A stretch of 64,000 bases of DNA from positions 248,001 to 312,000 of the forward strand of contig NZ_MACH01000116.1 in NCBI RefSeq assembly GCF_001884065.1. Direction: 5' to 3'. The notes beneath the pieces are model-generated. The model did not search any database. It was not told where the DNA came from and saw only the letters and a program-made list of their open reading frames with translations. This DNA is from Bacillus proteolyticus (GTDB lineage: Bacteria > Bacillota > Bacilli > Bacillales > Bacillaceae_G). Of the stretch, positions 29,204 through 37,515 are shown piece after piece (the stretch's first letter is position 1; every line of letters begins with the position of its first letter). A program made the position numbers and the translations under genes.

Positions 29204-29722
29204 TTATTTCGTATACCTGTTCGCATAACTAAACGCCGCATAAGCATCCGGTTTAATTTTTGCTGTTAATCCCATCGCTTGAATTTTCTTCGTCATATCT
29301 AAAATAAATTCTTTTGTTAAACCATCATTCCCAATATCTAAATGAATTTCCATTGTGAATCCCGCTCCATCTTGAGCGTATGGGTGCAATAAATCCCAGA
29401 TTGTTTGTATATGATTTGGAGTAAATAGACAGGCAATTTCTTGACTAAACTGCGTTTCTAAATATATTTTCTCTCGCAAAGTTGCTGGCTTATTTTTTAC
29501 TGATTTGTGGTGCAAACATCCCCATGCTCCTTTTCCAACCCGATGAATATGTATCGCTGTAATAAACCTCGTATCCTTTTGATGTGCTTGTGAGTCTGTC
29601 CCAATAGATAATCGATATAAATTTCGCGGATCCTTTTCAATGAAACTACAAATGCGGTTAAATACCATATCAAAATTCAAATGTCTCTCAGAAACATTAT
29701 AAAATGTATGTTCACCGTCCAC
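29204..29722 (-). CDS. ykuK: YkuK family protein (DUF458, RNase H-like)
   Basis: The 172-residue protein belongs to the DUF458 family, which has an RNase H-like fold. Conserved segments include RLSIGTDSQAHQKDTRFITAI and EIHLDIGNDGLTKEFI, with acidic residues that could bind metal (GTDSQ, HLDIGNDG). The molecular role is unknown. I prefer the GTG at 29722, which has AAAGGA upstream and yields about the 172 residues of B. subtilis YkuK. The TTG at 29740 would add six residues. Confidence 0.88.
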   Translation of the reverse strand: MDGEHTFYNVSERHLNFDMVFNRICSFIEKDPRNLYRLSIGTDSQAHQKDTRFITAIHIHRVGKGAWGCLHHKSVKNKPATLREKIYLETQFSQEIACLFTPNHIQTIWDLLHPYAQDGAGFTMEIHLDIGNDGLTKEFILDMTKKIQAMGLTAKIKPDAYAAFSYANRYTK

Positions 29723-29796
29723 ATAGTCACGTCCTTTCAATTAGACAGACTTTTCGTATTCTCATTGTATGGGACAAAAACAAAAATTATAACTCA

Positions 29797-29946
29797 CTAC
29801 CCTTTATTCGTTTCAATATTTCGGATTACATAATGACAAAACCTACACGTATAAATTACATTTTGATTAGACTGAGCAGTTAATACATGATTAATTTCAG
29901 CATGACTGTGACAATTAGGACAAATAACAATCGGTAAGCGTTCCAT
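29797..29946 (-). CDS. Small two-knuckle zinc-ribbon protein
   Basis: A 49-residue protein beginning MERLPIVICPNCHSHAEINH, with CPNC at residues 9-12 and CRFC at residues 34-37. It is a classic four-cysteine zinc ribbon. The ribosome binding site GGAGGTGAAAAGG is close to perfect. It lies between ykuJ and ykuK on the same strand. I do not recognise a named family, and the target (nucleic acid or protein) cannot be inferred. Confidence 0.75.
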   Translation of the reverse strand: MERLPIVICPNCHSHAEINHVLTAQSNQNVIYTCRFCHYVIRNIETNKG

Positions 29947-30079
29947 CCTTTTCACCTCCTATTACTATTTACTACCATTGTAGGAAAAATAAAAAATTCC
30001 TATACATATACATTTGTGGAAGTTCTTTTATTTCATTGCGACTTCCACTAATGTATAGCCTATTAATTAATATAACTAA

Positions 30080-30109
30080 AAAAGGTACTGCCAAATGGCA
30101 GTACCTTTT
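30080..30109 (-). terminator. Terminator of ykuJ
   Basis: AAAAGGTACTGCC and its complement form a 13-bp stem with a four-base loop and T runs on both sides. Confidence 0.85.
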
Positions 30110-30118
30110 TTATATGTA

Positions 30119-30355
30119 TCAAGAAATGATGTCGTAAATCTCAATTGCCACCATGTCGATGTTGTCGAATTGATACACTTGAGGTTTTTCACCTTGTTGA
30201 TACACTTCTAACTCATACATTTCACTTTTATCGAAAAATTTCACGCTACATTTGCGCTCACCGTTCACTTCAAAATAGCGTTGTGCTACTTCACCGCTTT
30301 CAGCTTGTTCTTGTAGACTAACAAGTCGAGTTAAAATTCCTTGGAGTAGAGACAT
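30119..30355 (-). CDS. ykuJ: YkuJ family protein (DUF1797)
   Basis: This 78-residue protein reads MSLLQGILTRLVSLQEQAES and then CSVKFFDKSEMYELEVYQ. The size and sequence are characteristic of the YkuJ/DUF1797 family, a small alpha/beta fold with no known function. I place the start at ATG 30355, after AAAGGAGAGATTTC; the ORF extends upstream to 30442 without a ribosome binding site. It is the first of the ykuJ-ykuK-abbA-darB group. Confidence 0.9.
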   Translation of the reverse strand: MSLLQGILTRLVSLQEQAESGEVAQRYFEVNGERKCSVKFFDKSEMYELEVYQQGEKPQVYQFDNIDMVAIEIYDIIS

Positions 30356-30531
30356 GAAATCTCTCCTTTCTCTGATCTTCCTACCAATAGGTTTTACAGC
30401 TATACTCATTCTATCCGTCATAACAGAAAAAATGTTCCACACTCTAGGATAAAGGTTCTTGGCCAGAAACTCAACTAAAATTTGTCGAAATACGAAGGAA
30501 AAAGAAGAAAGAATATCTTTTTCCTTCTTTA

Positions 30532-30560
30532 TTGCTCTTTTTATACTGACAGAATATAAT
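30532..30560 (+). promoter_or_regulatory. Predicted sigma-A promoter of the glutaredoxin gene
   Basis: TTGCTC and TATAAT are separated by 17 bp, 27 bases before the start codon. An 11-bp inverted repeat (GAAGGAAAAAG at 30494 with its complement at 30517) lies just upstream of the -35 box. Confidence 0.5.
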
Positions 30561-30587
30561 AAAACACAGAAAAAGGGAGGAATTACA

Positions 30588-30824
30588 ATGAAAAAAATTG
30601 AGGTTTATACACAGCCTGATTGTCCGCCTTGTACCATTGTGAAAGAATTTTTAAAACATAATGACGTTGTGTATGAAGAATTTGACGTAAAAAAAGACGC
30701 CGCTGCACGCAATCGTCTTTTATATGACTATGACTCCTATTCAACTCCAACAGTTGTAATTGACGGAGAAGTTGTCGCAGGTTTTCAAATTGAAAAATTA
30801 CAACAGCTACTTGGTATAGAATAG
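30588..30824 (+). CDS. Glutaredoxin-like (NrdH/YruB type) protein
   Basis: A 78-residue thioredoxin-fold protein beginning MKKIEVYTQPDCPPCTIVKE, with the redox motif CPPC at residues 12-15, the cis-proline in YSTPTVVID (residues 53-61) and a GFQIEKLQQLLG C-terminus. It should act as a small cytoplasmic dithiol reductase. The partner enzyme is unknown. GGGAGGAATTACA precedes the ATG. Divergent from ykuJ, convergent with the next gene. Confidence 0.88.
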   Translation: MKKIEVYTQPDCPPCTIVKEFLKHNDVVYEEFDVKKDAAARNRLLYDYDSYSTPTVVIDGEVVAGFQIEKLQQLLGIE

Positions 30825-30850
30825 GAATAGGGAGAAACCTATTCCTATTC
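30819..30850. terminator. Shared hairpin between convergent genes
   Basis: GAATAGGAATAGG and its complement flank a six-base loop and overlap the glutaredoxin stop codon. The T tail is weak on both strands. Confidence 0.55.
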
Positions 30851-31339
30851 TCATAATTGTTGTAACCTTTTTATTTCAGCCAAAAGTTCCTGACTTTCAT
30901 GATACCCTGCTAATTTCCATTTCCCATTATCCTTTTGTAATGTCACAATTTGATATTGTCCACTTTTTGCCCGTTCATAGACGTATAAATTTTTATGTTC
31001 CTCATCATATGACATTTTTGTTTCTGAATTAAAGGAAAACGGAGCTTCTTTTGCTGGAAGTAAATACTCACCACTTTGTTTTTCATTTCTACTGTTTTCA
31101 TCTGTAAAAACTTGAAGGAAATTATTTGTAAAATATGGTGATAACGTCTCTATCATCTTATTCATTGGTATTTGCTTCCCTCGAATTGAAAATTGCGTCT
31201 CATAACCTTTTTGTATCGTTGTAAACACTTCTTTCCGATCCACTTTCACTTCTTCTTTCCCTAAAACAGTTGTGACGCTATAGCCAACTAGAAAGGCAAC
31301 ACATATAAATAGAACAAACCATATTCCATATTTCCTCAT
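30851..31339 (-). CDS. Hypothetical membrane-anchored extracytoplasmic protein
   Basis: This 162-residue protein has an N-terminal signal anchor (IWFVLFICVAFLVGYSVTTV, residues 6-25) and a soluble outer domain. There is no lipobox cysteine, so the helix probably stays as an anchor. The C-terminal GQYQIVTLQKDNGKWKLAGY segment resembles beta-rich outer-surface domains. AGGAAGGTG precedes the ATG. It lies downstream of ykuI on the same strand, separated by a terminator. I do not recognise its family with confidence. Confidence 0.65.
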   Translation of the reverse strand: MRKYGIWFVLFICVAFLVGYSVTTVLGKEEVKVDRKEVFTTIQKGYETQFSIRGKQIPMNKMIETLSPYFTNNFLQVFTDENSRNEKQSGEYLLPAKEAPFSFNSETKMSYDEEHKNLYVYERAKSGQYQIVTLQKDNGKWKLAGYHESQELLAEIKRLQQL

Positions 31340-31500
31340 TTTTTCACCTTCCTTTTAAAAGAGCTTGTCTTTGTAGTATTCATTGTAACAATGATTATGC
31401 AAAGACAGGGATGATTTCGTTCGTAAAATCTTTACAACGATAGACAGCATTTTCATTATTATTTTCACTATTACCAATTTATGATAAAAACAAACAAAAA

Positions 31501-31524
31501 AATGCACGAATCTCTTCGTGCATT
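31501..31524 (-). terminator. Terminator of ykuI
   Basis: AATGCACGAA and TTCGTGCATT with a four-base loop, followed on the minus strand by TTTTTGTTTG. The stem includes the end of the coding region. Confidence 0.8.
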
Positions 31525-32740
31525 AAAATAAAACGTCTTCTTCATATAAATATTCATAAGATAAATCTATAAATAAAAAGTTTTCATCATCAATCGGAAA
31601 AGAAAATGTTCGTACCATTTCACCAGTTTCAATATCGGCATATAAATCCGAGAGCCTTGCCTTATTCTCAAAACGCATTTTCATGATATTCTCGAGAAAA
31701 TACGGACGCCAACTCCAGTTTTTCATATAATACTCCGGCATCACAATCCATTCCCCATCTTTTTTCATAACATTACCTGATTGCTGGAAACCATCTTCAT
31801 TACAAATAAATATCCGAAAACTACATTGTGATACACTTTGGCTAAATTGTAATAACCAGTCATTTATATCTTCATTCTTTTTTTGTTTTGACAGAACATC
31901 ACCAATTCGATCACGTAACATCTCTGTTAAATTATAAATTTTTTGCAACTTCTTCTTCTCATGCAGAATAAATTGATGACATTCATTACCAAGTCGCTCT
32001 TTTAAAACATTCGTTTCAATAAAATCAGGTAAACATTCTTTCAAATAATTACCTTGATAATATCTACCACCGTTTTTCCAAGCATATTGTAGTTGATAAA
32101 AAGCATCAATCTCTTCATATAACAATGTCGCACCAATTCTTCTAGCAAGTAAAGATAAGGAATATAAAATATCTTGATAAGATTGTAAAAGTGCAGTTTG
32201 CCTTAGGTTTGTTAAATCTACTTTTAAAATATCCGGTGCTAACACGCTAATACGTTCTAAATTACTTGTACCCGTTCCTACTTTATTAATCGAAATTTGA
32301 ATACCATATGTACGATAATACATCAGCAAATGATTAAATTGCTCGATATCTTCTTTACATTCATGTTCTGTAATCTCTAAAACAATGTGGTTCAAATTTA
32401 AACCTTGTTTTTCATACATCAATAAAAGTTGAAGTAAACTTTCATCTTCATCATTCATTAATACATTGGCATTCCGATGTATAAATAATAATAATTTTTG
32501 ATCTGTTTCTAAATACCTATTTAACGCTTTTTCTACTATGATATTATCCGCTTCCAGTTGGAACTCACTCGGAATAGAATCATCATGGAAGAAAGACGCT
32601 AAACTTTGTATGCCCTCTTCTGTTTGAATACGTCCTACAACTTCATATCCAATTACTGTATGCTCATCAGCACTAAAAATAGCTTGATAATAAGGAAGGA
32701 CTTTATCCAAGTTACTCATTACATCTAATGCATCTATCAA
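31523..32740 (-). CDS. ykuI: YkuI-like degenerate EAL-domain protein
   Basis: The 405-residue protein has an N-terminal EAL domain (about residues 10-250) and a C-terminal PAS-like domain, the architecture of B. subtilis YkuI, which binds c-di-GMP. The EAL signature reads EVVGR in place of EALLR. The DDFGTG metal site reads NKVGTG, so the acidic pair is lost, although the EITE motif is kept. It is therefore probably a c-di-GMP sensor and not a phosphodiesterase. Between ykuJ and fadH it keeps the conserved neighbourhood. Confidence 0.9.
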   Translation of the reverse strand: MIDALDVMSNLDKVLPYYQAIFSADEHTVIGYEVVGRIQTEEGIQSLASFFHDDSIPSEFQLEADNIIVEKALNRYLETDQKLLLFIHRNANVLMNDEDESLLQLLLMYEKQGLNLNHIVLEITEHECKEDIEQFNHLLMYYRTYGIQISINKVGTGTSNLERISVLAPDILKVDLTNLRQTALLQSYQDILYSLSLLARRIGATLLYEEIDAFYQLQYAWKNGGRYYQGNYLKECLPDFIETNVLKERLGNECHQFILHEKKKLQKIYNLTEMLRDRIGDVLSKQKKNEDINDWLLQFSQSVSQCSFRIFICNEDGFQQSGNVMKKDGEWIVMPEYYMKNWSWRPYFLENIMKMRFENKARLSDLYADIETGEMVRTFSFPIDDENFLFIDLSYEYLYEEDVLF

Positions 32741-32796
32741 CGTGCTTCCCTCCCTTTACTTTTCAAAAATTATAACACGATATTTACGGAAAAATA

Positions 32797-32884
32797 ATAA
32801 AAAATCCCTTCAGTTTTCCTGAAGGGATTAGAGGGGTAAAATGCTAAGGGGAATTAGCAATTCTACTATGAAGAAAAAAGAGGT
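32797..32884 (-). ncRNA. Candidate small regulatory RNA between ykuI and fadH
   Basis: An orphan sigma-A promoter fires into about 88 nt that contain no ORF with a ribosome binding site and end in a strong terminator. The predicted RNA has a small stem (TGCTAA/TTAGCA) with a TTCCCC loop, an unpaired ACCCCTCT stretch, and the terminator stem. C-rich unpaired stretches that can pair with ribosome binding sites are typical of Firmicutes sRNAs such as FsrA and RsaE/RoxS. Length and location near ykuI recall FsrA, but I see no Fur box. Confidence 0.6.
32803..32829 (-). terminator. Terminator of the candidate sRNA (and fadH read-through)
   Basis: AATCCCTTCAG and CTGAAGGGATT with a five-base loop, followed on the minus strand by TTTTTATTATTTTT. 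Confidence 0.85.
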
Positions 32885-32888
32885 CTTA

Positions 32889-32917
32889 AATATACCGTAT
32901 ATATTCCCCTTTGTAAA
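32889..32917 (-). promoter_or_regulatory. Sigma-A promoter of the candidate sRNA, with palindrome over the -10 box
   Basis: On the minus strand TTTACA (32912-32917) and TATATT (32889-32894) are exactly 17 bp apart. The spacer and -10 box contain the palindrome ATATAC-G-GTATAT. Upstream, two TGTGAC elements are arranged as direct repeats at 32935-32950. Confidence 0.65.
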
Positions 32918-32994
32918 CACCTTTCTCTAACGTGTCACAATTCCGTCACATTTTACCAGAGAAAAATGAATACATCATCCATTTTTCATCCCTT

Positions 32995-33759
32995 TTAAAA
33001 TGGATATTGGTGCAAATGTTGGCCACCATCCATTGTCATACAAGTTCCATTTATGTATGCAGCTTCATCTGAACATAAATAATAAGCTAGACCCGCGATT
33101 TCTTCTGGTGTCCCCAACCTACCAAGTGGGACACTCTGTATTGTACGCTTAGCCATTTCTTCTGAAATCCATAATTTATCGGCACCGCCCGTACGTTCAA
33201 TCGGCCCTGGTGCGATAGCATTAACTCGTATCCCATATTTACGCCCCCACTCAACAGCAAGCGTTTTAGTCATCGCTAATACACCAGCTTTAGCTGCTGC
33301 TGAATGAATAACCCCTGGCCCTGCATCCCATGCATATGTTGCCACCATGTTAATGATATTTCCTTTTATGCCTTTTTCAATCCAATATTTTCCGACAGCC
33401 TGGCTACAATAAAATGTACCATTTAATACAATATTAATGACCGAATTCCAGCCATTCACTGATAGGTCCTCTGCTGGACAAATAAAGTTTCCAGCTGCAT
33501 TATTTATTAAAATATCAATTCGTCCAAACTTCTCATCAATATGCTCAATCATCTTTTGAATTTCATCCGTATTTCGTACATCCATTTGTACAGGCAATAC
33601 TTGCCCCGGAAACTGTTCAATCTCTAGCTTTGTTTCTTCTAATTTTTCTTTTGTACGTCCTGTAATAACAACTCGTGCCCCTTCTTTCGCAAAACGAGTC
33701 GCCATTCCTTTTCCCATTCCACTTGATCCACCTGTTATAATAACTACCTTCTCTTTCAC
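32995..33759 (-). CDS. fadH: 2,4-dienoyl-CoA reductase-type short-chain dehydrogenase
   Basis: A 254-residue short-chain dehydrogenase/reductase with the cofactor motif TGGSSGMGKGM, the NNAAGN motif at about residue 82 and a C-terminal substrate-domain signature (AIAPGPIERTGGADKL). It is the B. subtilis FadH (YkuF) orthologue, which reduces 2,4-dienoyl-CoA esters during degradation of unsaturated fatty acids. I place the start at GTG 33759: GGAGGGG is six bases upstream and the length becomes 254, as in B. subtilis. In-frame ATGs further upstream lack spacing. Confidence 0.9.
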   Translation of the reverse strand: MKEKVVIITGGSSGMGKGMATRFAKEGARVVITGRTKEKLEETKLEIEQFPGQVLPVQMDVRNTDEIQKMIEHIDEKFGRIDILINNAAGNFICPAEDLSVNGWNSVINIVLNGTFYCSQAVGKYWIEKGIKGNIINMVATYAWDAGPGVIHSAAAKAGVLAMTKTLAVEWGRKYGIRVNAIAPGPIERTGGADKLWISEEMAKRTIQSVPLGRLGTPEEIAGLAYYLCSDEAAYINGTCMTMDGGQHLHQYPF

Positions 33760-33953
33760 ATACATCCCCTCCAAAAAATGAATACACATTCATTTTATCA
33801 TTTTATTTAACAGAAATCTTTATATTTTTAATATTTTCTGATATTTTAACGTAAAGAGGTTTCTTTTCGTTCATTTTTTCTTAATCTATACTACTTTTTT
33901 AATATTAAAAATATATTTTTAAAAAACTGAAAGGAGATTCAAGTAACCTGTAT

Positions 33954-34811
33954 ATGAAAAAAATTACAAGAAGAAATTTTTTAAAAGCTGGAATACGCAC
34001 TTGTCTATATTCATTTATAACCGCTAGCATCGGCTATTATTATGCTAAATATATAGAACCCTATTTGCTTTCCTTTACCCAACACACACTTACATCACAA
34101 CTCATACCAAAAAGTTTTCATGGTATGAAGATTCTTCAATTTAGCGATTTACATCTAGGATACTATCTCTCTCTCCAACATTTATCTCAAATCGTTTCCA
34201 AGATTAATGCTGAAAAGCCAGATATTGTCCTTTTTACTGGTGATCTCATTGATGATTATCAAACATATACCGAGGCTCCTTTTGTGGCATCCATTTTAAA
34301 GAATATACAAGCACCCTTCGGTAAATTTTCTATTTATGGTAACCACGACCATGGGGGATATGGAACCGAATACTATGATCACATCATGCGTGAATCTGGA
34401 TTTGAACTTTTACAAAATAGTGAAAAGCGAATTCGTTTACTGGATAATAGTGAAATTTCCATTTTCGGACTCGATGATGTACTACTAGGTAAACCAAAAA
34501 TAGCGGAAACTTTACAGCACGCAAAACAAAATATTTATACAATTGTTCTCGTTCACGAACCAGATATCGCGCCACAAATCGCTACATATCCAATCAACCT
34601 TCAACTTTCTGGTCATAGCCATGGCGGACAAGTACAAATTCCTTTTTTAGGTGCTATTATTACCCCGTCGCTTGCAAAACAATATATTGAAGGTTTCTAT
34701 AACATTCAGGATTTGATTCTCTATGTCAATCGAGGTATTGGAAGAACACGTGTCCCATTCCGCTTTATGTCAAAACCCGAAATTACACTCTTCACCCTAC
34801 AACATTCGTAA
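33954..34811 (+). CDS. ykuE: Tat-exported metallophosphoesterase YkuE
   Basis: The 285-residue protein starts with a twin-arginine signal, KKITRRNFLKAG followed by a hydrophobic helix. The calcineurin-like phosphoesterase domain shows all metal motifs: FSDLHLG, GDLIDD, GNHDHGG, VHEPD and SGHSHGGQ. B. subtilis YkuE is a known substrate of the TatAyCy system and localises to the cell wall. It is divergent from fadH. GAAAGGAGATT lies upstream of the ATG. No tat genes are in the window. Confidence 0.93.
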   Translation: MKKITRRNFLKAGIRTCLYSFITASIGYYYAKYIEPYLLSFTQHTLTSQLIPKSFHGMKILQFSDLHLGYYLSLQHLSQIVSKINAEKPDIVLFTGDLIDDYQTYTEAPFVASILKNIQAPFGKFSIYGNHDHGGYGTEYYDHIMRESGFELLQNSEKRIRLLDNSEISIFGLDDVLLGKPKIAETLQHAKQNIYTIVLVHEPDIAPQIATYPINLQLSGHSHGGQVQIPFLGAIITPSLAKQYIEGFYNIQDLILYVNRGIGRTRVPFRFMSKPEITLFTLQHS

Positions 34812-34908
34812 CAATTCGCCTATTTTCTTACTTATCCTTTCTTGTACTCGCTCATCCACGCTTGGTCCACCATATGATAAAAATGAGTCCAATAAAGGAG
34901 GTTTGTTC

Positions 34909-35133
34909 ATGTATCCATATTACCAACCTATCCCAGTTCGTTCAGCACCTATTGGCCCAGCAGGCGACTCACGCTTCTTTCCATTTTTCGGTGTTCCATT
35001 TCTAGCCGGAATTGCTGGAGGATTGCTCGGCGGAGCATTAGCTTTCGGCCCTAGACCGTTTTATCCACCTTACCCACCACCAGCACCTTATCCTTGTTAC
35101 GGAGGGCCTTGTCAACAACCATACTATTACTAA
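34909..35133 (+). CDS. Small Pro/Gly/Tyr-rich hypothetical protein
   Basis: This 74-residue protein begins MYPYYQPIPVRSAPIGPAGD. It has a short glycine-rich hydrophobic segment (FLAGIAGGLLGGALAF, about residues 32-47) and a C-terminus of Pro and Tyr (PFYPPYPPPAPYPCYGG) with two cysteines. Such composition is common among Bacillus spore-coat and exosporium-associated small proteins, but I recognise no family. AAAGGAGGTTTGTTC precedes the ATG. It lies 97 bp after ykuE and may share its transcript. Confidence 0.75.
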   Translation: MYPYYQPIPVRSAPIGPAGDSRFFPFFGVPFLAGIAGGLLGGALAFGPRPFYPPYPPPAPYPCYGGPCQQPYYY

Positions 35134-35240
35134 TTTAAAACAACGATTCTTCCACTTTTATTCTCTCAACTAAGCGATCCATCATACGCATATAATAAAA
35201 ACTATTCTCCCTACTCATTCTTCCACTTTTGGAACACGTG

Positions 35241-35300
35241 AATAGAGACAAAGTAAAAACCTCTTAATCGAAATTAAGAGGTTTTTACTTTGTCTCTATT
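35241..35300. terminator. Very long perfect inverted repeat after ppk
   Basis: Twenty-eight perfectly paired bases on each side of a four-base loop (CGAA). The arms begin AATAGAGACAAAGTAAAAAC. It overlaps the ppk stop codon by two bases and lies between convergent genes. The inner half resembles a normal terminator; the outer half doubles the usual length. Confidence 0.8.
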
Positions 35301-37416
35301 ATTCAGCATCTGTATTTTGATAAGCCAACTTAAATAAACTCACTTGGCTATCAATTTCTTCTGCACCACTATTAATAATATAATAATAGTCACCATCTTT
35401 ATTTTGTTCACGTGTTTTCACATTATCAGCTAAAGTAAGCTGTAAAATTGCCTTTATTCTCGCTTTCATTTCAATATCTAAAATTGGGAAAGATATTTCT
35501 ACTCGTTTTTCCATATTTCGTGTCATCAAATCAGCTGAAGATAAGTATATTTTCTCATCTCCATTATGATGGAAATAATAAATACGACTATGTTCTAAAT
35601 ATCTTCCCACAACACTAACTACACGAATATTTTCACTTACATTTGGAATCCCAGGTCTTAAACAACATGTCCCTCTAACGATGAGCTCTACCCTTACCCC
35701 AGCTTGCGATGCTTCATACATTTTTTTTATTAACGGTTTATCTGTTAACGAATTCATCTTAGCGATAATATATCCATTTCCATATTGTCTATGGTAACGG
35801 ATTTCCTCATCTATTAAATCCATAAATTGCTCTCTTATATCAAATGGTGCAACAGATAAATGATGAAAATGCGGTTTCGTTGTATAGCCACTCAAATAAT
35901 TAAAGAAATTTGTTGCATCTATACCAAAGTCTTTTCGCGACGTAATATATCCAAAATCGGTATATAACTTCGCTGTTGCATCATTATAATTTCCGGTTCC
36001 GAGATGTACAAACCTTTCAATTTTTCCGTTTCTTCTTCTTACAACTAACGTAATTTTACTATGCGTTTTCAAGTGACTTACTCCGTAAATAACGTGACAT
36101 CCGGCCTGTTCCAATTCTTTAGCCCAATGAACATTATTCTCTTCATCAAACCTCGCCTTTAACTCAACCAATACCGTCACTTGTTTCCCTTTTTCAGCCG
36201 CTACCTTTAGCGCCTGAATAATCGGAGAATCTCCACTTACACGATATAATGTTTGTTTGATCGCAAGTACATTCGAGTCATCTGCCGCATCACGGACAAA
36301 ATCAACGACTGGCTGAAACGACTCGAAGGGATGGTGTAATAAAATATCATGTTCTATCGCTTTTTCAAATACATCTTCCTCATCACCTAAATCTTGAGGA
36401 GGTTGAGGAATAAGAGCCGGATATACTAGATGTTCATATAAAGGCGCTAGTTTTTTATATAAGGAGAATAAACATGTTAAATCTAACGGTCCATCCATCA
36501 TGTACACATCTTCATCTTTTACTTCCAACACTTCATACAATAACGCTAACACTCTTTCATCAATGTGTTCTTTACCAACTTCTAAACGAACGGCAGCTCC
36601 CCACTTACGCTTTTTCAATTCTTTTTCAATTACTTTTAATAAATCGCGTGCACCTTCTTCATGGATTGTTAAATCCGCATTACGTGTAATACGGAAACGA
36701 GTAACGGGTGATACGTTATATCCTGTGAATAATTTATGAGTAAAACCACTAATTACATCTTCTAATAAAATAAATTTATGTTTTTGCCCTTCACTCGGTA
36801 AAAATATGAAACGCTCCAGTAAAGAAGGCACTTGGACAATTCCTAACTTCGTGCGATTTTCTTCCTCTGCCTGCTTCTCATCGTATAAAATAGTAGCTAA
36901 ATTCAAGCTTTTATTTAATAACATAGGAAATGGACGATACGCATCAATAGCTACAGGAGTTAATACCGGAAAGATTTGTTCATCAAAATATTCTTCTATA
37001 AATTCTCTCTGCTCTTTCGTCAAATCATGGAATGTTAGACGCTCAATCCCCTCTAGTTCAAGCGCTGGCAATACATAACCTTTAAACGTGTCATACTGTA
37101 CAGTCATTAACTCATGAGCTTTTATCGCAATCTTATTTAACTGTTTCTTCGGTGTTAAACCCGCTTTATTTTCTGGCTGATTAAATCCGGCACTTACTTG
37201 ATCTTTCAAACCTGCTACGCGCACCATAAAAAATTCATCTAAATTTGAACTGAAAATACTAATAAACTTTAATCTTTCTAAAAGTGGATTATTTTCATCT
37301 TGCGCTTCTTGTAGTACACGTTCATTAAAAGCTAGCCAGCTCAATTCACGGTTATTATAATAAGCTGTATCATTTAAATTTACTAAATTCCCCTTTAGCA
37401 ATTCCATTCTCTTCAC
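35299..37416 (-). CDS. ppk: Polyphosphate kinase
   Basis: A 705-residue PPK1 that reversibly transfers the gamma phosphate of ATP to inorganic polyphosphate. The N-terminal domain carries YYNNRELSWLAFNERVLQEA (20 residues). The phospholipase-D-like C-terminal domains contain LKTHSKITLV and HSRIYYFHHN, whose histidines correspond to the phosphorylated and catalytic residues of the family. The start is uncertain between GTG 37416 and ATG 37407. It lies about 100 bp downstream of ppx on the same strand, so the two are probably co-expressed. Confidence 0.95.
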   Translation of the reverse strand: MKRMELLKGNLVNLNDTAYYNNRELSWLAFNERVLQEAQDENNPLLERLKFISIFSSNLDEFFMVRVAGLKDQVSAGFNQPENKAGLTPKKQLNKIAIKAHELMTVQYDTFKGYVLPALELEGIERLTFHDLTKEQREFIEEYFDEQIFPVLTPVAIDAYRPFPMLLNKSLNLATILYDEKQAEEENRTKLGIVQVPSLLERFIFLPSEGQKHKFILLEDVISGFTHKLFTGYNVSPVTRFRITRNADLTIHEEGARDLLKVIEKELKKRKWGAAVRLEVGKEHIDERVLALLYEVLEVKDEDVYMMDGPLDLTCLFSLYKKLAPLYEHLVYPALIPQPPQDLGDEEDVFEKAIEHDILLHHPFESFQPVVDFVRDAADDSNVLAIKQTLYRVSGDSPIIQALKVAAEKGKQVTVLVELKARFDEENNVHWAKELEQAGCHVIYGVSHLKTHSKITLVVRRRNGKIERFVHLGTGNYNDATAKLYTDFGYITSRKDFGIDATNFFNYLSGYTTKPHFHHLSVAPFDIREQFMDLIDEEIRYHRQYGNGYIIAKMNSLTDKPLIKKMYEASQAGVRVELIVRGTCCLRPGIPNVSENIRVVSVVGRYLEHSRIYYFHHNGDEKIYLSSADLMTRNMEKRVEISFPILDIEMKARIKAILQLTLADNVKTREQNKDGDYYYIINSGAEEIDSQVSLFKLAYQNTDAE

Positions 37417-37515
37417 ACTTCCCTTTGAAACTTTTTCACTATAATTTAGTTACTTTTATTTTATCAAATTACTATATTCCAAAGTGTTAATTTTTTGTAA
37501 AGACATCCGTACAAC

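Noticed and set aside
32881-32920. Fur box for the candidate sRNA, expected if it were FsrA
   Set aside because: No sequence near TGATAATNATTATCA is present; the palindrome seen is ATATAC-G-GTATAT.
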